This document shows positions 35,320 to 43,252 of a stretch of DNA of 52,078 nt, piece by piece. Positions within the stretch are counted from its first letter, which is position 1; each line of letters starts with the position of its first letter. The position numbers and the translations under genes were made by a program. The notes under the pieces were generated by a model. The model saw nothing but the letters and a program-made list of their open reading frames with translations, was not told the DNA's origin and did no database searches. The DNA is taken from positions 1 to 52,078 of the IMG/VR virus record IMGVR_UViG_3300046318_000354; one strand, written 5' to 3'. The stretch is from a virus.

Positions 35320-36780
35320 TTATTTTTTTAAACGTTCTCTAATTTCTGTTAATGTTGTTTGATTGTGGTACTCACCATCTTTGTAAATGGTTTTAAGTAA
35401 TCCTTTCCATTCCAAATCCCAACTAACTTTATCGTTGAGAGTAATGTTACCAAGTGAATCTTTAGATACACATAATAATCCTGTTGCCGATTTCTTTGTG
35501 CCATCATCTGTGATTGGATCCTTAAAGATTTCACGACCAACACCTTCTAATTCAACATAAGTGGCTTTCATTGCAAAACCAAACGTATCTCTAGTGTTGA
35601 ATTGGTATGTGAATGAACCGACTCCTAATACAACGTTGGTTGATGCAAATCCTTTTGATTCTAATTTTGAACAGATTTCTTCAGCTCTATCAATTGTAAT
35701 TGAATCTCCATAGATTGCTCCGATGTGTGAGTCAAGAACTTTATAACCTTGTTCGTTAACTGTTCCACCAAAAACATCCCAAAGTAATTCGATAACTCCT
35801 TTTTGTTCTGGAGTACCTTGCCAATCTCTATCGATTTCATCTCTCGTTCCACATATAATATCAACGGGGTCACCCGAGTCAGGACGAATAACTAACTTAC
35901 CATCACGAGCAAGAATTTCTTCTTTCAATGTAACGACGTGTTCAGTACATACTTTCCATAAGTTCCAAGTATCTGATACAACTGATAAAATACCTGTTGG
36001 ATATGTTTCCAATAATCTACGGAATGTACCAACTTCATCATCGGCACCACCTGCACACATTACTGAGTGTTCAGTGGCATTAACACTACCACCAACAAAA
36101 CCTTCTTCACCATAGAACTTTCTTGCTCCGTGAATTGTTGGTAATGAATCGGTACCACTAAACGATGTTAAGTGACCAAGGCCAGAACTGATTACAGCTT
36201 CAACTGAATCCATACCTCTCATTGAGAAGTCGTGTCCTTGCCAATCAATGAACCAACCTTTCTCCGCGTCGGTCTTCTCTTGCCATTTAGTCAACACCTT
36301 ACGATATTGATGAGCAATAGTTGCTGATGTCATCGGTTTCCATAACAAGTTAGAAAGGATTGTCTCCAAGTAATTTGTTACCCAATAGAAATCAGGATGT
36401 GTATTGTATATTGTTAACACTGGTACTTTCATTGGAACCAATGTTCCTTCTTCGATACCTTTAACGTGAATTGGTAAGTAACCAAGGTCGTGTAATTTTT
36501 CGAAGTGAGTAACATCATAATCGGTACCTAAGTACATTGATAACTCACGTTTCATTTCACCACAAACTTCATCTTTTGGTTTAGAGAAGAATTCATTTTT
36601 GAATGCTTCGTGGATTTGAACCATAACCATTTGTTGACCAAATGAAACAACCTGTTCACAACCTTTCGGTGCGTACTTGTTACTTCTTGGTGTGAAGTTT
36701 GAATAAACTAAATTCGTACCAGGAGGGTACATTTGGTGGTGTGATGTTTTATAACCATCGGTTAATAATAGTGGATTCAT
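35320..36780 (-). CDS. Nicotinamide phosphoribosyltransferase-like enzyme (NadV/Namat-like), 486 aa
   Basis: Full-length NAMPT: MNPLLLTDGYKTSHHQMYPPGT, SNFTPRSNK, FIDWQGHDFSMRGM, SGTDS-PTIHGARKFY, SVVSDTWNLWK, VIRPDSGDPVDI and GVGSFTYQFNTRDTFGFAMK. NAMPT makes NMN from nicotinamide and PRPP. In the phage NARP1 pathway the homologue joins nicotinamide to ADPR-pyrophosphate to give NAD+ directly. Which of the two applies cannot be read from the sequence, but the neighbouring Prs-like, macro and NADAR genes favour the NAD+-repair role. Confidence 0.92.
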   Translation of the reverse strand: MNPLLLTDGYKTSHHQMYPPGTNLVYSNFTPRSNKYAPKGCEQVVSFGQQMVMVQIHEAFKNEFFSKPKDEVCGEMKRELSMYLGTDYDVTHFEKLHDLGYLPIHVKGIEEGTLVPMKVPVLTIYNTHPDFYWVTNYLETILSNLLWKPMTSATIAHQYRKVLTKWQEKTDAEKGWFIDWQGHDFSMRGMDSVEAVISSGLGHLTSFSGTDSLPTIHGARKFYGEEGFVGGSVNATEHSVMCAGGADDEVGTFRRLLETYPTGILSVVSDTWNLWKVCTEHVVTLKEEILARDGKLVIRPDSGDPVDIICGTRDEIDRDWQGTPEQKGVIELLWDVFGGTVNEQGYKVLDSHIGAIYGDSITIDRAEEICSKLESKGFASTNVVLGVGSFTYQFNTRDTFGFAMKATYVELEGVGREIFKDPITDDGTKKSATGLLCVSKDSLGNITLNDKVSWDLEWKGLLKTIYKDGEYHNQTTLTEIRERLKK

Positions 36781-36785
36781 AATTT

Positions 36786-36959
36786 TTATATTAAGTTATT
36801 ATATTTTAGTATGTAAATGATTGAAAGGACGACCCCACCAATCCCCAATAATCTTGCAAAGAATTTACTTAAACCATTTCCACCATTAACATTTGCAACA
36901 GTGAAGAAAAGTGATAATGGTAATGTTACAATTGCCAATAGTAATCCGATAGTTTCCAT
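36786..36959 (-). CDS. Small two-span membrane protein, 57 aa
   Basis: METIGLLLAIVTLPLSLFF and LLGIGGVVLSIIYIL are two hydrophobic segments with a Gly/Asn loop between. Too short to be noticed by length filters but in a gene-sized gap with start and stop fitting both neighbours. Function unknown. Confidence 0.7.
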   Translation of the reverse strand: METIGLLLAIVTLPLSLFFTVANVNGGNGLSKFFARLLGIGGVVLSIIYILKYNNLI

Positions 36960-36960
36960 A

Positions 36961-37218
36961 TTATTTTTGTTTTATTGAATTTAATATCTGTCTAATCTCA
37001 ACAACGATTTCTTCGAATGATTGAGTTTTATTTGTTCTTTGTTCTCCTTCGGTATTTCCGTTTTTGAATTTAACATAACCATACCAATAAGGACTTGAAA
37101 TTCCCGAATTGTTAAAATATATACCGACGTTGGTAATGCAATTAGTTTGAAATGGGTCTAAAATTACCGATATATTTCTCGCCTCTTCTTCGGGTAAATT
37201 AAAATCTAATTGGTTCAT
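36961..37218 (-). CDS. Hypothetical protein, 85 aa
   Basis: Begins MNQLDFNLPEEEARNISVIL; mixed beta/coil (GISSPYWYGYVKFKNGNTEG) and a helical end (EEIVVEIRQILNSIKQK). Not recognised. Confidence 0.7.
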   Translation of the reverse strand: MNQLDFNLPEEEARNISVILDPFQTNCITNVGIYFNNSGISSPYWYGYVKFKNGNTEGEQRTNKTQSFEEIVVEIRQILNSIKQK

Positions 37219-37219
37219 A

Positions 37220-37417
37220 TTATTTATCGTTTATTTCTTCAATTGAATCAATGATTAATCTATCCGATGGGTACTGAGCGACTAACTCAAACTTAACTTC
37301 AGTCACTTTCTTATGAAACCTAGTTACACAAGTACTATCAGGATTAATCGAATCGGCAATAACCTCAATTGATTTGGTTTCGGAACCGATAATTAAATAA
37401 CCAGAGTATCTTTTCAT
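37220..37417 (-). CDS. Hypothetical protein, 65 aa
   Basis: Beta-rich small protein (YSGYLIIGSETKSIEVIADS; KVTEVKFELVAQYPSDRLII). Not recognised. One base separates it from the following gene. Confidence 0.7.
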   Translation of the reverse strand: MKRYSGYLIIGSETKSIEVIADSINPDSTCVTRFHKKVTEVKFELVAQYPSDRLIIDSIEEINDK

Positions 37418-37434
37418 TTTATTTATTTTTAAAT

Positions 37435-37659
37435 TTATATTCGATTTAGTTGTCTACCTGCCGCGGATGGTGTGGACAAATAATCCTTATAACTCATAGC
37501 AATAGTGAATCCAGTTTCCTGGATTAAGAATTCAAAATGATTAAAACACATCTTCGTTACGATACAGTAATAACCTTTAAAAATAAATGACGAACCAATA
37601 TCTAATCGACACTTATCTTTATATGGATTTCGTTGGAAGAACTTAAAAGGTTGCATCAT
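37435..37659 (-). CDS. FKFF-tag small protein, 74 aa
   Basis: Begins MMQPFKFFQRNPYKDKC, the rightmost tagged gene. The body is beta-rich (GSSFIFKGYYCIVTKMCF) and ends SAAGRQLNRI. It lies far from the other tagged genes, so the tag is not just local duplication. It overlaps the upstream gene by 4 bases. Confidence 0.75.
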   Translation of the reverse strand: MMQPFKFFQRNPYKDKCRLDIGSSFIFKGYYCIVTKMCFNHFEFLIQETGFTIAMSYKDYLSTPSAAGRQLNRI

Positions 37660-37991
37660 AGTACTTCAGTTAATATTCTCCATTCTTTTAATAAATTACC
37701 ATCAAATATAACCTCAACAGGAATGTTTTTCAACTTATCGACACTATCTACCTTCGCTTCTTTAAGAAGTTTTGAGACAAATCTAATTGACTCGTCAATG
37801 CTTTTAGTTCTATCCTTTTCCGTCCATTTAGTATACTCACTAGTAGTGACTAACTCTGGATCCCACGCTCCTTTAAAATCACTGACACCCCAAGAACCAT
37901 CACCCAATGAAACGGTTATACCTATACAAACATCTTGATAACCTCCGTGACCAAATCTAACCGATTGGATTTTTCCTAATTTCTTTTCCAT
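37656..37991 (-). CDS. Hypothetical protein, 111 aa
   Basis: Begins MEKKLGKIQSVRFGHGGYQDVCIGITVSLGDG, which resembles small phage proteins with a GHGGYQD motif. The rest is acidic helical (KSIDESIRFVSKLLKEA). Function unknown. Confidence 0.7.
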   Translation of the reverse strand: MEKKLGKIQSVRFGHGGYQDVCIGITVSLGDGSWGVSDFKGAWDPELVTTSEYTKWTEKDRTKSIDESIRFVSKLLKEAKVDSVDKLKNIPVEVIFDGNLLKEWRILTEVL

Positions 37992-38003
37992 AATTTATTT
38001 ATT

Positions 38004-38741
38004 TTATAGTTCAAATGTTGGTTTTAACCAAAGTTTAGTGTCTTTGAAGATATAATTCCTTAATCCTGGGTAATCATTTAAAGTTCTTAATGTTTGAATG
38101 GTGTCAAACTTAAAACATTTATAAAGTTCTTCCCTGATTCTCTCATCAGACACAACACCCATCTTTGTTTCATAATCATAGGTTCTAATTAAATCATCTA
38201 TGTTTGATTCAATAAAGAAGTGTTTAGTGATGCAGAAACGAATCGCTCTCAATATCCTAAGTGGGTCATCGTTGAATGTAATTTCAGGATTAAGTGGTGT
38301 TCTAAGTACTCCCTTGTTTAAATGTTCTAACCCGTTAAAGTAGTCGATTAATGTTCCGTCTTCGTCTTTAGCAATTGCATTGACAGTGAAATCTCTACGT
38401 TCTAAATCATCATATAAAGACCCTGGTTTGATGATAGGTGTTCTTGTACCACTTACATATCCAACCTCCTTTCGAGCCATTACGAAGTCTGCAACACCTG
38501 TGTACTTGTGTTCTTTCGGAAACATCGCCCTAACAGTGAAACAATTGGCCGTTACAAGAAATATTGTGAACCCTTCTTTAGTTAGGTAATCAACCAAAAC
38601 ATTAAACATATCTTCCGCTTCTGTGTATTGTTCTAACAAATCACCACTCGGTACTGCAACGTAATCTACATCCTTGGATGTTAATCCAAGAAGTTCATCA
38701 CGTACTTTTCCACCTACTTCGTAAAATTTAAAATCCATCAC
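38004..38741 (-). CDS. CCA-adding enzyme-like tRNA nucleotidyltransferase, 245 aa
   Basis: FYEVGGKVRDELLGLTSKDVDYV is the class II nucleotidyltransferase motif (GGxVRD, DxD). Then DDLERRDFTVNAIA (the RRD motif) and FNDDPLRILRAIRF follow, as in bacterial CCA-adding enzymes and poly(A) polymerases. It is shorter than housekeeping enzymes (about 400 aa) and lacks most of the C-terminal tail. None of the nearby tRNA-like genes encodes CCA, so it could finish them. Its start MMDFKFYEV resembles the FKFF tag only by chance, since the motif continues into GGKVRD. Confidence 0.85.
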   Translation of the reverse strand: MMDFKFYEVGGKVRDELLGLTSKDVDYVAVPSGDLLEQYTEAEDMFNVLVDYLTKEGFTIFLVTANCFTVRAMFPKEHKYTGVADFVMARKEVGYVSGTRTPIIKPGSLYDDLERRDFTVNAIAKDEDGTLIDYFNGLEHLNKGVLRTPLNPEITFNDDPLRILRAIRFCITKHFFIESNIDDLIRTYDYETKMGVVSDERIREELYKCFKFDTIQTLRTLNDYPGLRNYIFKDTKLWLKPTFEL

Positions 38742-38747
38742 TTTAGT

Positions 38748-39116
38748 TTATTTTTCATATGCCTTTACTGACGGCAATCCACTATATTCACAATATAGTT
38801 CTTCTTTTTTTTCAATTATAAGACGTTTTATGTCGTCATCAAAATAAACACCATCAGATTCCATATCAGCAATAGTTCTGAACATTGCTCGGTAAATAAT
38901 TTTCTGATCTTTAGTTTTAACTTTCTTAGTTGATTCACCGTCAAATAACTTTTGCATCATTACAAATAGAGCATCTCTACCATACTTCTTGGCGTTTGGG
39001 TCATATTGATAACCGTTTTTCTCCATACTACTAAATTCTTTATACATTAGTGTACCAAACACAACAAATAATGTTGATACGATGGTTGTTAGAATTATAA
39101 TATCTAAATTCTCCAT
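38748..39116 (-). CDS. Membrane-anchored hypothetical protein, 122 aa
   Basis: N-terminal span (LDIIILTTIVSTLFVVFGTLMY), then a soluble helical domain (DALFVMMQKLFDGESTKKVK). Not recognised. Confidence 0.7.
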   Translation of the reverse strand: MENLDIIILTTIVSTLFVVFGTLMYKEFSSMEKNGYQYDPNAKKYGRDALFVMMQKLFDGESTKKVKTKDQKIIYRAMFRTIADMESDGVYFDDDIKRLIIEKKEELYCEYSGLPSVKAYEK

Positions 39117-39118
39117 TT

Positions 39119-39292
39119 TTATTTTCTTTTTATGTTAAAAAAATTGACCAATCCCAAAATTGTCGGTGGCCATAATCCGATAAAGATTGCTTTGAATGGG
39201 TTGTTTTGAACAAGGTAAATGTACTCACTTACGAAAATACAAACCACACAAACTACTAAAATAAGAATTTCACTTATACTGAATTTTTTCAT
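39119..39292 (-). CDS. Small two-span membrane protein, 57 aa
   Basis: MKKFSISEILILVVCVVCIFV and FIGLWPPTILGLVNF are hydrophobic segments; the end is basic (NIKRK). It fills the gap between two genes with 2-8 base spacing. Function unknown. Confidence 0.7.
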   Translation of the reverse strand: MKKFSISEILILVVCVVCIFVSEYIYLVQNNPFKAIFIGLWPPTILGLVNFFNIKRK

Positions 39293-39300
39293 TTTGTTTT

Positions 39301-39948
39301 TTAATTTAAACTGTTAGGGTAATATAATAATGTCGGGTTTTTCTTTTGAATGTCGATATCTGGATACTCTTCTTTGAATTTCATAACATCAAATCTTTTA
39401 GTAATTAAATGGTGTCCGTTTTTGGTTGGGATAATTGCTTCGACCTTTGGACCAACGGTATACCCTGTTGGGATTCCCACTTTGTCAAACTCAACTTCCG
39501 TAATCGGTTTACAATTATATTCAATGTGTGCAACCATTAACGGTGATGGTGATGTCGTTCCATCGACATCAATAATCCATCTCTTCTCACTTGTTTTAAT
39601 TTGACCTACGACCGAATCGAATAAACCTTTTTGATTGTGTTGTCCGTTCTGAATACGTTGAGCCAATAATACCATCATATTTAATGATACGTCAAAATGA
39701 TTTTGTTTCTGAACGTGAATGTAGGCTCTCGCTTTAAACATCTCACATAGTTGTATAATTTCATCATATCTACGTTCTAAATGTTCAACACTTTCAATAC
39801 AGTATGTTTTAATCGTCCTAACTGACTGATGATTATCTTTCTCACCCTCTGGTTGATCTTTTTTACGTTTGAAAACGTAGAGCATATAAAAATCTCCATC
39901 GTTGGAGAAATTTAATAGGGGTTTAATAAGTTCAATGTTATTTATCAT
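39301..39948 (-). CDS. Conserved phage hypothetical, 215 aa
   Basis: YMLYVFKRKKDQPEGEKDNHQ, RWIIDVDGT, then IPTKNGHHLITKRFDVMKF and IDIQKKNPTLLYYP are the most conserved-looking parts. The DVDG and KNGHHL segments recall primase-polymerase-like phage proteins, but the match is too weak to name an activity. No membrane segment. Confidence 0.65.
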   Translation of the reverse strand: MINNIELIKPLLNFSNDGDFYMLYVFKRKKDQPEGEKDNHQSVRTIKTYCIESVEHLERRYDEIIQLCEMFKARAYIHVQKQNHFDVSLNMMVLLAQRIQNGQHNQKGLFDSVVGQIKTSEKRWIIDVDGTTSPSPLMVAHIEYNCKPITEVEFDKVGIPTGYTVGPKVEAIIPTKNGHHLITKRFDVMKFKEEYPDIDIQKKNPTLLYYPNSLN

Positions 39949-40145
39949 CTTAGTGGTTCATCGTTAATTTTATATATTTGATATTGGTCGGCTTTGTCCT
40001 CATCTGCTCTACCCTTAATAAACTCTAAAGTATTTCTGGCATCCTGTATATCACCATAAAAAACGGTAGAATGAAAAGTGTAACAATTTAATTGGGTTTC
40101 TTTTTCATCCCATCTTCTTGCAATAACGTAATTGAATTGATCCAT
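39945..40145 (-). CDS. Hypothetical protein, 66 aa
   Basis: Begins MDQFNYVIARRWDEKETQLN; mixed fold with a helical middle. Overlaps both neighbours by 1-4 bases (start/stop overlaps). Not recognised. Confidence 0.7.
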   Translation of the reverse strand: MDQFNYVIARRWDEKETQLNCYTFHSTVFYGDIQDARNTLEFIKGRADEDKADQYQIYKINDEPLR

Positions 40146-40333
40146 TATTTATTTGAGTTTATATAACACGTCCAACATATTCCATCTTTATCTTTGATGA
40201 TTGATTGACACTTAGGACAAATCTCATCGTTTCTTTTCAACTTATTCTCCAACTCTGTTACTCTCTTTTCTAACTCCACAACTCTTGAAATTATATTATA
40301 TTTTGAATCTAACTTTAAATCTCTATCACTCAT
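40145..40333 (-). CDS. Coiled-coil and zinc-ribbon protein, 62 aa
   Basis: A heptad-like helix (ISRVVELEKRVTELENKLKRN) is followed by a four-Cys zinc ribbon (CPKCQSI...GICWTC). Probably dimeric. Role unknown, perhaps nucleic-acid binding. Confidence 0.75.
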   Translation of the reverse strand: MSDRDLKLDSKYNIISRVVELEKRVTELENKLKRNDEICPKCQSIIKDKDGICWTCYINSNK

Positions 40334-40337
40334 CCTT

Positions 40338-40580
40338 TTAGTATGTGTTCTTGTCGGATTTACCTAAATGTACTCGACCTTTAATTGTTCCGTTAAAATT
40401 ATCCTCTTCAATATTCTTATCAACAATCTTTGAAGTACTATTTTCACTTGTCATTTCTTGTAGTATCTTCTTTGTGATTGAATTTGCGTATTTCCTTTTA
40501 TGTTTGGTATTATCCGCACCTAACAACGGAGCCTCAAATTCAATCTCCACTTCCAAACTAATTGTGTATTTGAATAACAT
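40338..40580 (-). CDS. Hypothetical protein, 80 aa
   Basis: Begins MLFKYTISLEVEIEFEAPL; then basic helix (HKRKYANSITKKILQEM) and a charged end. Not recognised. Confidence 0.7.
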   Translation of the reverse strand: MLFKYTISLEVEIEFEAPLLGADNTKHKRKYANSITKKILQEMTSENSTSKIVDKNIEEDNFNGTIKGRVHLGKSDKNTY

Positions 40581-40584
40581 ATGA

Positions 40585-40998
40585 TTATTTTAGTAGGGTT
40601 ACTTCAACTCCTCTTAATTTAATTGGTTTTTCCTTTGGTCCAACAAGAATATCAATTCGTTTCTTATGTCTCTTGTTCATCACATCCTTAATAGTGTAAA
40701 CACCATTATACTTTCCCGCTTTTCTGATTCTAACCTTCTGATTGAATTTCCATTTACGTTTTAAATCCCTGGATACCGCAATTATTTTATGTTTCTTTGG
40801 GTTTTTAACGTCTATTTTAAAACCAGATGCTGTGATGTTAGGACTCGAATCCGTCTCACCCGAACTAGGTGAATATGTTGTTAAAGTTACAACCTCTGTG
40901 TGGGTTACCACAGGTTCAACATACTTAACCTCGGTACTAAACTCACTGTTTCCCATCATCTTTGGTAATAGTGTCAATATCAGTAGTATATTTTTCAT
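40585..40998 (-). CDS. 3D-domain (MltA/RlpA-like) secreted protein, 137 aa
   Basis: A signal-peptide-like N-terminus (MKNILLILTLLPKM) precedes a compact 3D domain: TASGFKIDV, IIAVSRDLK, FNQKVRIRKAGKYNGVYTI, KDVMNKRHKKRIDIL. The three conserved Asp are mostly present (VSRD, IKDV, RIDI), as in double-psi-barrel peptidoglycan enzymes and Stationary-phase survival proteins. It likely acts on or in the cell wall. Its start codon lies 4 bases from a TATCTTTG box, a likely leaderless transcript. Confidence 0.8.
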   Translation of the reverse strand: MKNILLILTLLPKMMGNSEFSTEVKYVEPVVTHTEVVTLTTYSPSSGETDSSPNITASGFKIDVKNPKKHKIIAVSRDLKRKWKFNQKVRIRKAGKYNGVYTIKDVMNKRHKKRIDILVGPKEKPIKLRGVEVTLLK

Positions 40999-41002
40999 AC
41001 AC

Positions 41003-41034
41003 CAAAGATAATGTATATTCTAGAATATGCCAAA
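41003..41034 (-). promoter_or_regulatory. Promoter with palindrome upstream of the 3D-domain gene
   Basis: On the minus strand TTTG (41034-41031), 20-base spacer and TATCTTTG (41010-41003). The spacer contains ATATTCTAGAATAT, a perfect 14-bp palindrome and a possible operator. Confidence 0.75.
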
Positions 41035-41038
41035 TATT

Positions 41039-41233
41039 TTAAGAATTCTTTATTAGGACCTCGAAAGTACCCTGGGACGATGATCCCGCAAGGATTAAAT
41101 AAAATATTTTAATTCCCCAATGCCAAGTAAATAAATCAGGTTCAGATGTAACAAACCAAAATATAAGATACCATAAACCGAATCCAACAACAAAGGATAA
41201 GACTAGTATTGTTATGTTCTTAATTAATTCCAT
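41039..41233 (-). CDS. Two-span membrane protein, 64 aa
   Basis: MELIKNITILVLSFVVGFGL and GIKIFYLILAG are hydrophobic. Overlaps the upstream membrane-protein gene by 14 bases. Function unknown. Confidence 0.7.
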   Translation of the reverse strand: MELIKNITILVLSFVVGFGLWYLIFWFVTSEPDLFTWHWGIKIFYLILAGSSSQGTFEVLIKNS

Positions 41234-41882
41234 ATCTATCGTTGTTTACAGGTTTACCTTCCCAAGTAATGATTGGACAAGCTTTTTTATATACTGAATA
41301 TATCATTCCACCAATGATTTGAGTGACTCCCCATTTAAAAGGATTTAACTTACCAAGACCCCTACCTATTGGTCCAAATATTTTATTACCGTATTTTTCA
41401 ATTAACCAAACCCAAAAAAAGATGAAAGCAATAAACCCAATTGAAACCGCAACCAATGCTAATAATTGATACCACCCAATTTTATTACCCGTTGAGTAAA
41501 TGAAATATATAACACTAATGCAACCTAATGGAAGAACTACCCATTTGAAAAATATGGTAACAAGTTCAGTTATCTTATTCCATCTTTCAACACTTTCTTT
41601 TTCTTTTCTATCTTCTTCGTCCCATTTCTTTCTGTATGCCTCCATTATTTCTTCGTTGGTCCTTGTGTCCTTCATCTCTTTTTTGATTCTTCTATTTTTT
41701 TCGATATTATCAAAAAATTTCGTAACCAATCCAACAATATGGACAAATAATAACAAAGGTGACAATGTTATAATTGCAACTAATGACCAGAAATACGGAC
41801 ATAATGTTTTTGGTGGAGTGTTTCCAACAACTTTACTGTAGATTTTAAAGTGCCAGCTGTTTTGATTTAATGTAACGTTCAT
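41220..41882 (-). CDS. Multi-span membrane protein, 220 aa
   Basis: Three hydrophobic regions (FWSLVAIITLSPLLLFVHIV; VTIFFKWVVLPLGCISVIYF; LALVAVSIGFIAFIFFWVWL) separated by a long charged helical loop (RKKWDEEDRKEKESVERW). Not recognised. Together with the overlapping 41039 gene it may form a membrane complex. Confidence 0.75.
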   Translation of the reverse strand: MNVTLNQNSWHFKIYSKVVGNTPPKTLCPYFWSLVAIITLSPLLLFVHIVGLVTKFFDNIEKNRRIKKEMKDTRTNEEIMEAYRKKWDEEDRKEKESVERWNKITELVTIFFKWVVLPLGCISVIYFIYSTGNKIGWYQLLALVAVSIGFIAFIFFWVWLIEKYGNKIFGPIGRGLGKLNPFKWGVTQIIGGMIYSVYKKACPIITWEGKPVNNDRYGIN

Positions 41883-41935
41883 AGTTTTTGTTTTATCGTT
41901 ATTAAAATATAGGTATTTTTTTTGTTAATTAAAAA

Positions 41936-42109
41936 TTATCCCACATAAAATTCCTCAACTAAATTATTACCTTTGAATTCTTTCCTAACTAAGTAACAAT
42001 CGTTTTCCGAAGACCTTAAACTTTTTAATTTCCTCTCTGCTTGTTCAAGTGATTCACATTCAACTACTTCCTCACCTAATACAATTTCATACTTTGTTGT
42101 AATTTTCAT
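41936..42109 (-). CDS. Small acidic protein, 57 aa
   Basis: MKITTKYEIVLGEEVVEC, then CESLEQAERKLKSLRSS and a short strand end. A small beta-alpha-beta fold; one base before the methyltransferase-like gene. Function unknown. Confidence 0.65.
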   Translation of the reverse strand: MKITTKYEIVLGEEVVECESLEQAERKLKSLRSSENDCYLVRKEFKGNNLVEEFYVG

Positions 42110-42110
42110 T

Positions 42111-42764
42111 TTAATCTTTTAATGAACCCCACTGATGAACAAATGCACTTGCAATTCCATCAAAGGTTCTGTTACGAATTCTTTCTCTTTCTTTTGGGTC
42201 CTTGGATGCGGCCTCAGCGTACCATTTAGACATTCTTTTACCACTTTTGTATGTGATGAATTCACCTTTACTAACAATCTTGGTAGGTGTTAATAGTGGT
42301 AACCCTTTCAACCATAGACAAGTACTCTTACTTGCCTCGTGTCCAAATTGCCAAGGATGAACAACCTGGTCAGGTTTTCTCCATATAGTACTCATCACAC
42401 CGATAGGGTTCTCAATTGCTATTCTTGGTATTGGTGCGTTTGCCAACGCCATAAAGAATTCGATACCTTCCTTTCTGTGTTGTTGTCTATCAGGGAATCT
42501 AGGGTGAGGTCTACGCTCCGATGTTGGTAGATGTCCATCTTCAGGATGATAAAACCATTTGTTACCTGTTACGGTTAAGTAGGTACAAGGAGGGTGAGCA
42601 ATCATTAAGTCCCAACCTTGGTCTAATATGTCTAAGACATTCCCTTGGTAATGTTTACCAGGAGTTTCTGACGGTTCAAGATCACAAGATGTTGCATCGT
42701 GTCCCATTTTTGTGAACCAATCTCTAACTGTTCCACTGAATTCGCAAGCAATTAATACCTTCAT
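42111..42764 (-). CDS. C5-methyltransferase-like protein, 217 aa
   Basis: MKVLIACEFSGTVRDWFTKMGHDATSCDLE is a Rossmann-type AdoMet motif I. HPPCTYLTVTGNKW carries the catalytic-loop PC of cytosine C5 methyltransferases, and AIENPIG stands for the ENV motif. It is much shorter than restriction-type enzymes and has no visible target-recognition domain. This type is common in phages and usually annotated as a DNA C5-methyltransferase; its activity on this genome is unknown. Confidence 0.75.
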   Translation of the reverse strand: MKVLIACEFSGTVRDWFTKMGHDATSCDLEPSETPGKHYQGNVLDILDQGWDLMIAHPPCTYLTVTGNKWFYHPEDGHLPTSERRPHPRFPDRQQHRKEGIEFFMALANAPIPRIAIENPIGVMSTIWRKPDQVVHPWQFGHEASKSTCLWLKGLPLLTPTKIVSKGEFITYKSGKRMSKWYAEAASKDPKERERIRNRTFDGIASAFVHQWGSLKD

Positions 42765-42767
42765 AAT

Positions 42768-42971
42768 TTATTTTAAATTTGACATATAATCGATATGTTT
42801 ATTACACTCTTCAATTTTATTAGACATTAAATCTCTAACAATCTTCCCAAGCATACAATCATCCTCGGTCGTTAATATGACCGAGGATGGTATTGTTATT
42901 GACTTCTTAGCATCCTCTGACATTTGGATACTTTGTTTTTTGTAGATTTCTCTTTCAATATTCTTTCCCAT
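42768..42971 (-). CDS. Hypothetical protein, 67 aa
   Basis: Basic-acidic helical protein (IEREIYKKQSIQMSEDAKKS; GKIVRDLMSNKIEECNKHI). Not recognised. Confidence 0.7.
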   Translation of the reverse strand: MGKNIEREIYKKQSIQMSEDAKKSITIPSSVILTTEDDCMLGKIVRDLMSNKIEECNKHIDYMSNLK

Positions 42972-42972
42972 A

Positions 42973-43251
42973 TTAATCTACTTTGTGGAATGTCATTTCT
43001 TCAACGGGATAACAATTACGTAAAGCTAAAACGAATGTTTTTAAATGATTGATACAATCATTATCAGCTCTCAGTACTGCCTCTGTTAAATTGTTATTCA
43101 CTATTGATTGAACAAAGTCTCCACCTTGCCAACCCACATTGTCTCTCGTTTTCATTATAGAAACTATAATGTCTACAATGTGATTACTCGCTTGAATGTT
43201 GTACCTCTTCAAGAAATTTTCTGCCGCCGGATAATAAAGTTCTTCTAACAT
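42973..43251 (-). CDS. Hypothetical protein, 92 aa
   Basis: MLEELYYPAAENFLKRYNIQA, WQGGDFVQSIVNNNLTEAVL and NHLKTFVLALRNCYPV give a helical protein with the 'GGxFVxAIxNN(D)L..A...AD' pattern of small phage proteins. Function unknown. Confidence 0.7.
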   Translation of the reverse strand: MLEELYYPAAENFLKRYNIQASNHIVDIIVSIMKTRDNVGWQGGDFVQSIVNNNLTEAVLRADNDCINHLKTFVLALRNCYPVEEMTFHKVD

Positions 43252-43252
43252 A

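Noticed and set aside
38004-38741. Counting the CCA-adding enzyme start (MMDFKFYEV) as an FKFF-tagged protein
   Set aside because: The residues continue directly into the enzyme's own GGKVRD motif and the last Phe is Tyr.
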